Source: a virus. From it: a stretch of DNA of 29,602 nt. Shown one piece after another: positions 17,080-24,060 of this stretch; position 1 is the first letter of the stretch; each line of letters starts with the position of its first letter. A program made the translations under genes and the position numbers. The DNA is taken from positions 1-29,602 of IMG/VR virus record IMGVR_UViG_3300031884_000100, one strand, 5' to 3'. The notes under the pieces are model-generated. The model searched no databases and had not been told where the DNA came from. It worked only from the letters and a program-made list of their open reading frames with translations.

Positions 17080-17781
17080 ATGCCCATCTTTGTTGGAACG
17101 GGAACAAACAAGCAGATACAAGTCGCTACCATTGGTATTGGTGGCGGCAATAAGACCATTTTGCAGGGAACGATAGGAACGGCATCCGGTAATAAAAATA
17201 TCTTCTCGTCTTTCACACCGTACACTGACACGTTTACGGGCGGCAGCGGAACGGAATTAGTCCCAACAAATGCTTCTAAAGTTGTCGTAACGGTTGATGG
17301 CGGCGGTGGTGGCGCTGGTAAGGGAACCGTCCTTGGCGGCGGTGGTGGCGGTTCTGGGCGCGCAGTAAAAACAATTAGTCTTACGTCATCAGACTGGGGT
17401 GCGAGCCTTTCCTATAGTGTTGGCGTTCCTGGCAATGGCAAAACTGGCGCAGCCGGTATAGGCGGCGGTGGTGGCATAAGCACAGTAACTGGCACCTTGA
17501 CGGCTGGTAGCGTTTCTATGACTGCCAATCCTGGCACTGGTGGTGGCACCACAATGAGTTCTAACGGCTCTGGTGGCTCAGCCACAGGCGGCGACACCAA
17601 TACATCTGGTAGTAATGGCTCTGCGGGATCGGGTGGTAATGCGGGCTCTGGAGCCCTTGGCGCTGGTCCTGAGAATGGCGCTGGTGCCGCTCCGGGCGCT
17701 GGCGGTGGTGGCGGATCAGTAAATGACGCCGCTGACGGCGGCAATGGTGGCAATGGACAGATTTCTTTTGCGTGGAGTTAA
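17080..17781 (+). CDS. Glycine-rich adhesin-like virion protein
   Basis: A 233-residue protein beginning flush with the fibre stop. A beta-rich N-terminus (residues 1-70, MPIFVGTGTNKQIQVATIG) is followed by about 160 residues with very high glycine content, including GGGGGAGKG, GGGGGGSG and GGGGGISTV blocks, alternating with Ser/Thr/Asn-rich strands. Polyglycine-rich sandwiches occur in tail-tip adhesins of phages such as the gp38 group and in the glycine-rich domain of many fibre-tip proteins. Its place directly after the fibre gene, and the ATG of the following HNH_3 gene one base after its stop, support a fibre-tip receptor-binding role. Sequence repetition at DNA level (GGCGGTGGTGGC) makes it prone to recombination. 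Confidence 0.7.
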   Translation: MPIFVGTGTNKQIQVATIGIGGGNKTILQGTIGTASGNKNIFSSFTPYTDTFTGGSGTELVPTNASKVVVTVDGGGGGAGKGTVLGGGGGGSGRAVKTISLTSSDWGASLSYSVGVPGNGKTGAAGIGGGGGISTVTGTLTAGSVSMTANPGTGGGTTMSSNGSGGSATGGDTNTSGSNGSAGSGGNAGSGALGAGPENGAGAAPGAGGGGGSVNDAADGGNGGNGQISFAWS

Positions 17782-17782
17782 T

Positions 17783-18250
17783 ATGACTAAATCCATGATT
17801 GAAAAACTTTATACCAATGTTTCATTAGTTGGTGACTGTTTACTTTGGAACGGCGGGAAAAATAAAAAGGGGTACGGCGTCGTCTGGGATGAAAACCAAA
17901 AGGTTGTTGGCGTTCACCGTGCGGCCTTCAAAGCAATGAATGGAGAAATTCCTGCGGGGGCGTATGTCTGCCATTCCTGTGATAATCCAAGCTGCATAAG
18001 ACCAGATCACTTATGGCTTGGAACAGCTAAAGAAAATACCTTGGACATGGTTTCCAAAGGCCGTTGGAAAAGTCCGCCACATTATCTTGGTGAGATATCT
18101 CCAAGGGCAAAGCTGGCAAATTCTGATGTTATGGAAATTCGCCGATTGCTAAAATCAGGTGTCTTGGACACCGAACTGGCAAGAAAATACACAGTGAGCA
18201 AGGCTCAAATATCTAAAATCAAAATGAACAGGGCGTGGCAGTCAGTGTGA
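17783..18250 (+). CDS. HNH_3 homing endonuclease with C-terminal helix-turn-helix
   Basis: The ATG at 17783 follows the adhesin stop by one base, and a GGAG element lies a few bases upstream; longer upstream extensions are internal to the adhesin. The 155-residue product shows the HNH_3 (I-HmuI-like) core: a VVGVHRAAF segment, then VCHSCDNPSCIRPDHLWLGTAKENTLDM, which provides the conserved H-x-C-D-N-P-x-C-x-x-P-x-H-L pattern. The C-terminus (RAKLANSDVMEIRRLLK...SKAQISKIKMNRAW) is a helix-turn-helix DNA-binding tail. It belongs to a different endonuclease family from the others in the window. With 15570-16247 it brackets the fibre and adhesin genes. Confidence 0.87.
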   Translation: MTKSMIEKLYTNVSLVGDCLLWNGGKNKKGYGVVWDENQKVVGVHRAAFKAMNGEIPAGAYVCHSCDNPSCIRPDHLWLGTAKENTLDMVSKGRWKSPPHYLGEISPRAKLANSDVMEIRRLLKSGVLDTELARKYTVSKAQISKIKMNRAWQSV

Positions 18251-18312
18251 CATTTTTCAGCATTAGGATATAAGGTTGAAATGCGGTGCGCCGCGAAATG
18301 GGGTTTAGACAA

Positions 18313-19005
18313 ATGAAAAACTTTAGACTATTGACTGCTATCGCTATTGCGATTTTGCCGTCCGCCGCATATGCACAGTCCCAGCAGGGCGTAATTCCTG
18401 GATTTATAGCTCCAGCCGGAATAGATGGATGTCCATCTAGTAGTCCGTGCTTCGTCCCGTATTCCGCCACATATCCGCTACCAACTACTCCGTCTGGCTC
18501 CGGAACTGGAAACGTCAACATCACCCAAGTTGGCGGCAATGCTGTTCTAACTGGTGCGGGAGCAACTGGAACTGGATCGCAGCGTACAACTGTAGCACAG
18601 GATGCAACTACGGTGGCGGGTTCGGCTCCGGGCACAGCGGGAACGCCTAGCACTAATGTTGTTAGCGTGCAGGGTGTTTCTGGCGGGACGCCGCAGCCGG
18701 TTACGTCAAGCCCCGGATCGCGCACCATCGTCCCGCTAGATGTTTCCACTGTGACGACGGGCGGTACCGCTGTTACGGCGCTGACGGCTGGCCACAGAAC
18801 GGCTGGCGGCTTCCTGCTCAATCCAATTGGCGCGACTATCAATCTCTGCATCAATGAGCAGGGTACAGCATCGGGAACAACTTCATCTGGCGCGCTTACC
18901 TGCATTGTTCCGGGCCAGACATATAATCTCACGCCTGCCGCTGGTGCTGTATCGGTAATTACCTCGGATTCGTCGCATCCGTTTTCCGGTCAGGGGCTGA
19001 ACTAA
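18313..19005 (+). CDS. Fibre-like protein with Sec signal peptide
   Basis: The ATG at 18313 (GGGG eight to nine bases upstream) opens a 230-residue protein with a classical signal peptide: MKNFR, a hydrophobic core LLTAIAIAILPSAA, and a cleavage site AYA-QS at about residue 22. The mature part has four cysteines in two pairs (CPSSSPC near the N-terminus; C...C around LCINEQG...LTCIVPG). It also has the phage fibre-type segment VNITQVGGNAVLTGAGATGTGSQRTTVAQD and ends SSHPFSGQGLN. Such beta-rich fibre repeats are common in tail fibres, but a signal peptide is unusual. The stop overlaps the next start by one base (TAATG). A secreted or membrane-associated virion protein, or a lysogen surface protein, are possible roles. 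Confidence 0.68.
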   Translation: MKNFRLLTAIAIAILPSAAYAQSQQGVIPGFIAPAGIDGCPSSSPCFVPYSATYPLPTTPSGSGTGNVNITQVGGNAVLTGAGATGTGSQRTTVAQDATTVAGSAPGTAGTPSTNVVSVQGVSGGTPQPVTSSPGSRTIVPLDVSTVTTGGTAVTALTAGHRTAGGFLLNPIGATINLCINEQGTASGTTSSGALTCIVPGQTYNLTPAAGAVSVITSDSSHPFSGQGLN

Positions 19006-19877
19006 TGAGAAAGATACTGTTCGGAATTGCGGCGTTCTTTGCGCTTTCGATTGCGGCGATTGCGCAACCTTATGGGCCCGGTCCTACTATTCCACCCTGC
19101 ACAGCGTTCGGGACCACTGCTGGAACATGCATCCAAGGGGCTGGCGCGCTGGGCACTCCGACTTCTGGAAACGGGACTAACATCACAAATGTGAATGCCG
19201 CGACGCTTGGCGGCTCCGCTATTGGCACTTCCGGGGCCACGGTCCCGCTGCTCAACGGAGCGAACACTTGGAGTGGAAAAAATACGCTCGGCGGGGTTGC
19301 GCTCGATCCTAGCTGCACGACAACTGGGCCTAGCATCTGTGTTAATTCCAATGCAATTGCGCTAGTTGGCGGGACTTCTGGTTTTGTCTTCTATAATCAG
19401 GCGTTCAACACAACGGAAATGTCGCTGTCAAATGCGGGCGCGCTGGTAACTGCCGGATCGCTAACGATTGGAACCGTAGCGTCATCTACCGGATTGTTTG
19501 TCTGTGAGACAGCAGGTTTGATTTCAAGCGGCATCACAACCTGCGTTGCATCCGACAAACGCGTCAAGAATGATCTAGGCATCGTCACGCCTGAAATGGC
19601 TGTTGCCCGCGTGATGGCGCTCCCAGACGAGCATCGGTTCACATACAAACCAGGATATGGACCAAGCGGCGATCACACCGGCTGGTGGGCGCAGGACATT
19701 GCAAAGAGTTGGCCTGGGATCGTCTACAGAGGCAAACCAACGAAGCTCACGCCGGACGGCGAGCTTTCGATGGACCGGGCAGAAATTGGACCGGACACAA
19801 CCACGGCAGTGAAATGGCTCATTTCAGAAGTCAGAAAGCAAAAAGCCGAAATCTCCAGACTAGAGCGCAGGCATTAA
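19005..19877 (+). CDS. Fibre-like protein with signal peptide and C-terminal S74 chaperone
   Basis: A 290-residue protein starting at an ATG overlapping the previous stop. The N-terminus MRKILFGIAAFFALSIAAIA-QP is a convincing signal peptide. The mature part has six cysteines in three short pairs (CTAFGTTAGTC, CTTTGPSIC, CETAGLISSGITTC), as expected for disulfides formed outside the cytoplasm. Residue 183 begins a peptidase S74 domain (SDKRVKNDLGIV, then HRFTYKPGYG, WWAQDIAKSWP). A final coiled coil (WLISEVRKQKAEISRLERRH) follows, the usual end of trimeric fibres whose chaperone cleaves itself off. It probably is a trimeric fibre or fibre-like surface protein. The signal peptide has no ready explanation for an ordinary virion protein. 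Confidence 0.72.
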   Translation: MRKILFGIAAFFALSIAAIAQPYGPGPTIPPCTAFGTTAGTCIQGAGALGTPTSGNGTNITNVNAATLGGSAIGTSGATVPLLNGANTWSGKNTLGGVALDPSCTTTGPSICVNSNAIALVGGTSGFVFYNQAFNTTEMSLSNAGALVTAGSLTIGTVASSTGLFVCETAGLISSGITTCVASDKRVKNDLGIVTPEMAVARVMALPDEHRFTYKPGYGPSGDHTGWWAQDIAKSWPGIVYRGKPTKLTPDGELSMDRAEIGPDTTTAVKWLISEVRKQKAEISRLERRH

Positions 19878-19880
19878 ATC

Positions 19881-21611
19881 ATGGCATACCAGCCATATTC
19901 ACTCGTTGTTCCGAACACGGTAACGCCGACACAGCCGTATATTCCTTATAACGAAATCCCCGTGGAGGCGTGGGGAGTTGCCGGCGATGCGCAGCAAATC
20001 ACGAATGCGTCGATTACTTCGGGCCAAGCTATCGTATCAGGGCACACATTTGTTGCCGCTGATGTTGGCAAGGTTGCCGTCTTTCTGCGAGCTGGAGCCT
20101 CTGTCTCCGGTGGTCAGCCGCAGACTATCATCACGACCATAACGGGCCTTTCCGGGTCTAACGCTATCATCGGCGTCAATGCGCAGCAGACGCTTTCTGG
20201 CACAGGCATTTTTGTCTGGGGCACCGATGACACCGCCGCGATCAATACCGCGCTTGGCGCGATAGGGCCTAACGGGTGCCTGCTGTTTTCCAAGCCAGGT
20301 TATCTCTTGACCAACACGCTTCAGGTCGGCGGTGGTGGTTCAGTCAACAACGCGAACTGGTGCAACAACATCAGGGGCGCGGGGAACCCCCATATCTATT
20401 TCGCGATTGCTCCACAAAGTCCTTATACGAATACACCGAACTGCTTTGTCCGCCATGCGTATTTCATCGGGACACAGCCGAATCAATACTATGCGATGAA
20501 TCTTCTCGGCGGGTTCACGATGGACTTCATGAACACCGGACTGGATGGTGAAGTCGTCAATGGCGGCTATCGCATCTATGAAGAAAATCTCTTTACTGTT
20601 CATGCCTATCGGAATGATTGCGCGAAGATTGTTGGAAACTCTGATAACATTCAGCAATTCACTTCGATAAATCGCCATGTGAATGAGGCTGGGCTTCACG
20701 CTGAGTTCTATTGGTCAACGTCAAGCGGTGCTGGCTACATAGACGAAATTGCCTATTTCGGTTTCAGCAAGATCGCATGGGGGTTAAACTCCAAGATATT
20801 CAGCGCCACGGCTGGCCTATGGGGGTGTGCTAAATACTGCATCAACGCTGGATCAGGCGCTAACAATTTCATGCAGGGCCATACCTACAATGGCGCGCTT
20901 GATTGGGCGTCTAATAGGTCTGTAGCTGTTGGCTATGGTTCCGATCAGAACCCGTCTGCCGTTTTGTTTGCTGATGGTACTCAGTCCAATGCGCTTTGGG
21001 GTTCAAACGCTGGCGCTATCCTAAACTGTTTCCGTCGCCACATTTACAATAACAATGTGATTGAAGCGGCTTCAACTTCAACTCAAGCGACTGGCGGTAT
21101 GTTTGCCGCTCAAACAACAAATGTTGTTTTAATAGCAATGCAGTTCAACAATATCGAACTGACTGGAGATTGGGCACAGCAGACGGTGAATATCAATTTC
21201 ACTCCTGCCGGTGGCCAAGGGAATATCTTCTCCACACCCAATGCTTCTGGCAACGTCCCCCAGACTCTCTATGGAACTAACATCGTCACGGGCCAGGTTC
21301 TCGCTCAAACGACTTCTGCCAGTGGCCTAGTGAACTTTGGCGGCAATAATAGCAATGAAGTTATAATTACCGGAACGGCTACGGTCATTGTTAACAGTAC
21401 GTCTATTGGCGGCCTGTTTATAATAAGAGACTTGACTAATGGTGGCATGTGTTCAGTTTTGTGGGTCCATGATGGCGGAGCGCCGACAGTAAATGCGGGC
21501 CAAACTACGGGTTTGACATTCACAGATACGTCTAGCGGACTAAAATGTGCAACGACTGGCTCGCCAACTACTAGAACATTGAGTATAGTTTCAATCGGCC
21601 CGAATGTTTAA
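19881..21611 (+). CDS. Tailspike-like beta-helix protein (pectate lyase superfamily)
   Basis: A 576-residue protein. The N-terminus (residues 1-30) is a short docking segment. From about residue 30 the pattern VEAWGVAGDAQQITNASIT...FVAADVGKVAVF...GTDDTAAINTALGAIGPNGCLLFSKPGYLLTNTLQV is the typical start of the pectate lyase / right-handed beta-helix superfamily seen in phage depolymerase tailspikes. The body continues as beta strands with regular Asn/Gly turns. The C-terminus (NNSNEVIITGTATVIVN...) is a beta-sandwich-like trimerisation or binding domain. It probably cleaves or binds surface polysaccharide. No catalytic residues could be assigned by eye. The RBS is weak, so translation is probably coupled to the upstream gene, whose stop lies three bases before. 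Confidence 0.75.
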   Translation: MAYQPYSLVVPNTVTPTQPYIPYNEIPVEAWGVAGDAQQITNASITSGQAIVSGHTFVAADVGKVAVFLRAGASVSGGQPQTIITTITGLSGSNAIIGVNAQQTLSGTGIFVWGTDDTAAINTALGAIGPNGCLLFSKPGYLLTNTLQVGGGGSVNNANWCNNIRGAGNPHIYFAIAPQSPYTNTPNCFVRHAYFIGTQPNQYYAMNLLGGFTMDFMNTGLDGEVVNGGYRIYEENLFTVHAYRNDCAKIVGNSDNIQQFTSINRHVNEAGLHAEFYWSTSSGAGYIDEIAYFGFSKIAWGLNSKIFSATAGLWGCAKYCINAGSGANNFMQGHTYNGALDWASNRSVAVGYGSDQNPSAVLFADGTQSNALWGSNAGAILNCFRRHIYNNNVIEAASTSTQATGGMFAAQTTNVVLIAMQFNNIELTGDWAQQTVNINFTPAGGQGNIFSTPNASGNVPQTLYGTNIVTGQVLAQTTSASGLVNFGGNNSNEVIITGTATVIVNSTSIGGLFIIRDLTNGGMCSVLWVHDGGAPTVNAGQTTGLTFTDTSSGLKCATTGSPTTRTLSIVSIGPNV

Positions 21612-21622
21612 AGGATTGAGAC

Positions 21623-21700
21623 ATGCTCAAGAAAATTATCGCCTATTTCAATCGCATTGCCGCAGCTATTGAGGACGATTGGGCTGATAATCAATGGTGA
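21623..21700 (+). CDS. Very small (25-residue) amphipathic protein
   Basis: ATG 21623 to TGA 21700 encodes MLKKIIAYFNRIAAAIEDDW... with a basic N-terminus, an amphipathic helix and an acidic/Trp-containing end (ADNQW). An AAAGGA element lies upstream at 21610-21615. It sits between the tailspike stop and the holin-like gene, which would otherwise leave a 100-base gap, and its end is 13 bases before the holin ATG. Its size makes the call uncertain. A role in lysis control or membrane association would fit the location and the helix; neither is shown by the sequence. Confidence 0.5.
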   Translation: MLKKIIAYFNRIAAAIEDDWADNQW

Positions 21701-21712
21701 GGAAAATGGCAT

Positions 21713-22021
21713 ATGTCTGATATCTCACCAAAGCCCGTCGAAGGCTCCGTTGCTCCAGTTGAAGTTGTTTCCATCTGGAAACATCCGATGGTGCTCATCA
21801 CAAGCATCATCGCTGCGCTTCCTCTCATTCTCGCTGCTCTAGTTCAATTGCAGCAGATACCGGGACTTCCGACAAACTGGATGGCTTGGATCGCGTCCGG
21901 CATTAGCGCCATCACCGCTCTGATAACGATCCTTCGCGCCCTTGGGCTTCTTGGCAGTCCGGTAATTACACCGACTGCGGCAAGAAAATTGATTCAATCC
22001 GACCCTGGCGAAAAGGTCTAG
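21713..22021 (+). CDS. Holin-like protein with two transmembrane segments
   Basis: A 102-residue protein with two predicted membrane helices: residues about 24-48 (HPMVLITSIIAALPLILAALVQL) and 55-79 (WMAWIASGISAITALITILRALG). The N-terminus is short and Pro-containing, and the C-terminus is short and charged (ARKLIQSDPGEKV). This is the topology and size of a class II holin, which would form membrane lesions to release the endolysin or collapse the membrane potential. A GAGGAAAA sequence precedes the start by about ten bases. It opens the lysis/membrane cluster after the tailspike. No family assignment was possible, so the function is inferred from topology and place. Confidence 0.6.
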   Translation: MSDISPKPVEGSVAPVEVVSIWKHPMVLITSIIAALPLILAALVQLQQIPGLPTNWMAWIASGISAITALITILRALGLLGSPVITPTAARKLIQSDPGEKV

Positions 22022-22027
22022 TATGCC

Positions 22028-22432
22028 ATGGTCGGCGCAGATGATGTGGAACGGTTCATTGGTGCAATTACCCCGCCACCGGAAGGGAAAGATTCGCGTA
22101 CATGGCGCGTTAATATCAGCATTATCGTTGGAGCCTTAGTCGTGGGAAACTGTTTCCATATCGCGTGGGCTTGCGGCTGGCTGACAATGTTCGGCCTGAC
22201 GGGTTTCGCGCAGGCAAATGACATGAATGACCAGAAACATGCTCTGGCTATATTACAGGCAAACCAGTTGGATTCATCCCTGCTTAATACTCGGCAGCGC
22301 CAGTGCGAAACACTAAACCAGAACAATCCTGATGCGCGGCACTTCGCTACGGAGCGGCTTCAATACCTACTGGAACAGTATAGGCATCTGGTAAGTGCCG
22401 ATTGGCGCATTCCAGAATGCAACGAACTATAG
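22028..22432 (+). CDS. Small membrane protein, possible inner-membrane spanin
   Basis: A 134-residue protein. Residues about 1-25 are polar with EGKDSRTWR; one membrane-spanning stretch follows (about 27-60, ISIIVGALVVGNCFHIAWACGWLTMFGL). A long polar C-terminal region is helical and probably coiled (DMNDQKHALAILQANQLDSSLLNTRQRQCE... up to LQYLLEQYRHLVSADW). A single anchor followed by a helical extramembrane domain fits an inner-membrane spanin. A small lipoprotein gene lies 0.5 kb downstream, but the usual adjacent or nested arrangement is missing. Two cysteines in the tail could form disulfides in the periplasm. Membrane protein is well supported, spanin is a guess. Confidence 0.6.
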   Translation: MVGADDVERFIGAITPPPEGKDSRTWRVNISIIVGALVVGNCFHIAWACGWLTMFGLTGFAQANDMNDQKHALAILQANQLDSSLLNTRQRQCETLNQNNPDARHFATERLQYLLEQYRHLVSADWRIPECNEL

Positions 22433-22441
22433 GGGTTTGTC

Positions 22442-22672
22442 ATGTGGGGCGATATTATAGGCGATGTGATCGACTCCGTTGTAAAATATGGTTTCGATTT
22501 CTTCTCGAAACAAATGTCTAAGAGGTCACTAGTTAGCCAAGGTCAAGCTACCCAGGCCGCAGCTGAAACAGCTACCAGCCTCAATACCGAGACGAAAATC
22601 GCACAGGCGGAAACTGATACAGACCGCTCTGCGGAGGCCATGGAAGTCGCCGCCAAGAATGGGCAGTTCTGA
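22442..22672 (+). CDS. Small coiled-coil protein
   Basis: A 76-residue protein preceded by AGGGGT. The N-terminus MWGDIIGDVIDSVVKYGFDFFSKQ is amphipathic, and the remainder is an Ala/Thr/Gln-rich helical stretch (GQATQAAAETATSLNTETKIAQAETDTD) ending EVAAKNGQF. It is unlike known enzymes. It overlaps the next gene by one base (TGATG). It may be a lysis-cluster regulator or a small virion-associated protein, but no sequence evidence decides. Confidence 0.6.
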   Translation: MWGDIIGDVIDSVVKYGFDFFSKQMSKRSLVSQGQATQAAAETATSLNTETKIAQAETDTDRSAEAMEVAAKNGQF

Positions 22673-22938
22673 TGAGTGTCGTTGTTGGTCTTGATGGCAA
22701 ACAGGTATTTGACGAATTACCGCGCGAAGACACGCCGGAATTTGTTCTGGAAAAACTTCTAGGTCAAATCAAAGACGGCACGGCACACGTTGACCGCCTT
22801 ATCGTGATTGTGGAAGGCTCAATTGGAAGCCAGGATAATCACTATTTCACCCGCGCATCTCTAGCAACAAATTCAGAGGCGTTGGCCCTAACGGTTATTG
22901 GTCAGCGCATTCTGGTGGATGGCATCTTAGATGTTTAA
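22672..22938 (+). CDS. Hypothetical small phage protein
   Basis: An 88-residue protein with mixed alpha/beta character. It begins MSVVVGLDGKQVFDELPRED and has a VDRLIVIVEGSIG strand and an ALALTVIGQRILVDGILDV C-terminus. It starts in an ATGA-type overlap with the preceding stop and overlaps the next gene by eight bases, so it is part of a coupled cluster. No signal peptide or membrane helix is present. The function is unknown. Confidence 0.6.
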   Translation: MSVVVGLDGKQVFDELPREDTPEFVLEKLLGQIKDGTAHVDRLIVIVEGSIGSQDNHYFTRASLATNSEALALTVIGQRILVDGILDV

Positions 22939-23182
22939 ACAAGTGCCCATTGTAGCCCTCATGGCTCTCTACGGCTGCGCTACGCCACCTCCAATCGACG
23001 TTAAGGTTCAGTGCCTACCGATGGTAACTTACACACAAGCGCAAGACACCGAATACGATGCAGAGCTTCGTGCCTTGAAGGCATCTGGGAGATATCCCAC
23101 GACAATTCAGTATCTTGGCGATTTCTACGCCATGAGGAATGCGGACCGCGCCTGCATGTCTGGAACCAAGACAGGAAACTAG
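22931..23182 (+). CDS. Small lipoprotein, candidate outer-membrane spanin
   Basis: An 83-residue protein with a signal peptide and lipobox: MFKQVPIVALMALYG-C16, with L13-Y14-G15-C16 in the lipobox. The mature part starts CATPPP, the Pro-rich start seen in many Rz1-like spanins. It continues with a polar helical region (AQDTEYDAELRALKASGRY) and two more cysteines. The length is close to that of o-spanins, and it sits in the lysis region. It overlaps the previous gene by eight bases. Lipoprotein is well supported; the spanin function is inferred from size, location and Pro-rich start. Confidence 0.62.
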   Translation: MFKQVPIVALMALYGCATPPPIDVKVQCLPMVTYTQAQDTEYDAELRALKASGRYPTTIQYLGDFYAMRNADRACMSGTKTGN

Positions 23183-23215
23183 CGTTTCCGTCCTGATATT
23201 ACCTCGGGGTCCGAT

Positions 23216-23410
23216 ATGCTGATTTCCTTACTTGTGGCTGTTTTGGTGATCGGACTCCTTGTCTGGCTTGTCCAGATGCTGCCAATTCCAGAACCATTTC
23301 GAACTGTAGCTATCGTGGTTGTCATCATCATAGCGATTATCTGGCTCTTGGAAGGCTTTGGGGGCGGTTTCGGCCTTGGTAGTCATTGCGCTAGGCTTAT
23401 CGGCTGCTGA
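23216..23410 (+). CDS. Small two-helix membrane protein (Thivi_2564-like), possible second holin or antiholin
   Basis: A 64-residue protein with two membrane helices: residues about 2-21 (LISLLVAVLVIGLLVWLVQM) and 28-47 (FRTVAIVVVIIIAIIWLLEG). A short hydrophilic PIPEP turn lies between them. The pattern LLVWLV...P...RTVAIVVVIIIAIIWLL is like the Thivi_2564-type small membrane proteins seen in phage and bacterial genomes. The C-terminus is Gly-rich. It lies 33 bases after the lipoprotein gene. Two small membrane proteins in the same cluster as the holin-like gene at 21713 would be consistent with a holin/antiholin pair. Confidence 0.62.
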   Translation: MLISLLVAVLVIGLLVWLVQMLPIPEPFRTVAIVVVIIIAIIWLLEGFGGGFGLGSHCARLIGC

Positions 23411-23633
23411 GCCTTCCTAGCCCCCTCTAAAGCCCTATATTCCCCGTTGCCAATCCCCTCTCTGTGGCGTAACGTGTGGGGGATGCGGCAGCGTGGAAAG
23501 CTTCGCGTGGTCAGGTCCTGTGGCGTCTGAGTAATTAACAGAAACGCGCGGATAATTGAGCCTGAAGGTCGCCGGATTTGCGCCCGGCCCGCATCGTCCA
23601 TTACCGCCCATTCCGGGCACAAAGGGGTAACGA
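23411..23633 (+). other. Intergenic region without a clear gene
   Basis: A 223-base gap before the next gene. It contains an AT-rich stretch (TAATTA near 23532) preceded 18 bases upstream by TGGTCA, a weak promoter-like pair. A possible stem (GCCCGG at 23582-23587 with CCGGGC at 23613-23618) sits just upstream of the next ribosome-binding site (AAAGGGGT). The opposite-strand frame here has no credible protein features. The gap suggests a separate promoter for the last late gene, but this is weak. Confidence 0.35.
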
Positions 23634-23957
23634 ATGTCAAGTTTCTGGTCCGATGTCGAAGCCGCCATTGCCGCCGAAGCTACCAAGCTGAAGGCCGAAG
23701 TCGAAGCCGCCCTACCTTTCATCAAAACCCTTGTTGTCGCTACGGCTCAGGAACTTGGCTCTGCCGCACTTCAGGCCGTTGTCGCTCAGGCTCCGTTGCT
23801 TATCAGCGGGCAGGAGAAGCTCTCTGGCGCGATTTCGTCGGTCGGCAAGACCCTGGCTGCGGACGGTAAGGCTGCAGCCTTGACGGATACGCAGATCGCG
23901 GTACAGGCGGCTTATAACCAGCTTGGTCTTGGTAAGGCCCCCGCCGTCGCCCCGTAA
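23634..23957 (+). CDS. Small helical phage protein
   Basis: A 107-residue Ala-rich, mainly helical protein with the start supported by AGGGG nine bases upstream. Residues 1-50 are a charged amphipathic helix (FWSDVEAAIAAEATKLKAEVEAALPF), residues 50-90 a hydrophobic helical stretch (VVATAQELGSAALQAVVAQAPLL), and the end is LTDTQIAVQAAYNQLGLGKAPAV. No known motif or signal was found. It follows a 223-base gap, suggesting separate control, and is the last gene before the terminator facing the early operon. The function is unknown. Confidence 0.62.
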   Translation: MSSFWSDVEAAIAAEATKLKAEVEAALPFIKTLVVATAQELGSAALQAVVAQAPLLISGQEKLSGAISSVGKTLAADGKAAALTDTQIAVQAAYNQLGLGKAPAVAP

Positions 23958-24023
23958 TTCCTTCGCAGGAACCCTCGCGCGTCTCGCTTTGCCTCCCCCA
24001 GTTAGAGACAGCGAACAACTTGG

Positions 24024-24060
24024 CCCGCTAAGGCGTTAAACCGCTTTAGCGGGTCTTTTT
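24024..24060 (+). terminator. Strong terminator between convergent late and early transcription units
   Basis: A 12-bp stem (CCCGCTAAGGCG at 24024-24035, CGCTTTAGCGGG at 24042-24053) with a six-base loop TTAAAC and one G-T wobble is followed by TCTTTTT. It ends rightward late transcription. The left-facing gene at 24046-24450 terminates inside the right arm of this stem, so the stem also forms the end of the early transcripts, although upstream Us on that side are not present. Confidence 0.85.

Noticed and set aside
17412-17753. 113-residue leftward proline-rich frame
   Set aside because: It is the antisense of the glycine-rich adhesin: GGC/GGT codons read as Pro and Ala on the other strand.
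22023-22139. Short alternative frame starting five bases before the membrane protein at 22028
   Set aside because: It gives a roughly 38-residue product without features, while the 22028 frame contains a coherent membrane helix and coiled coil.
23174-23189. Six-base inverted repeat GGAAAC-TAGC-GTTTCC at the lipoprotein stop codon
   Set aside because: The stem is short and has no T tract, so it cannot be called a terminator; it may still affect translation of the next gene but nothing supports that.
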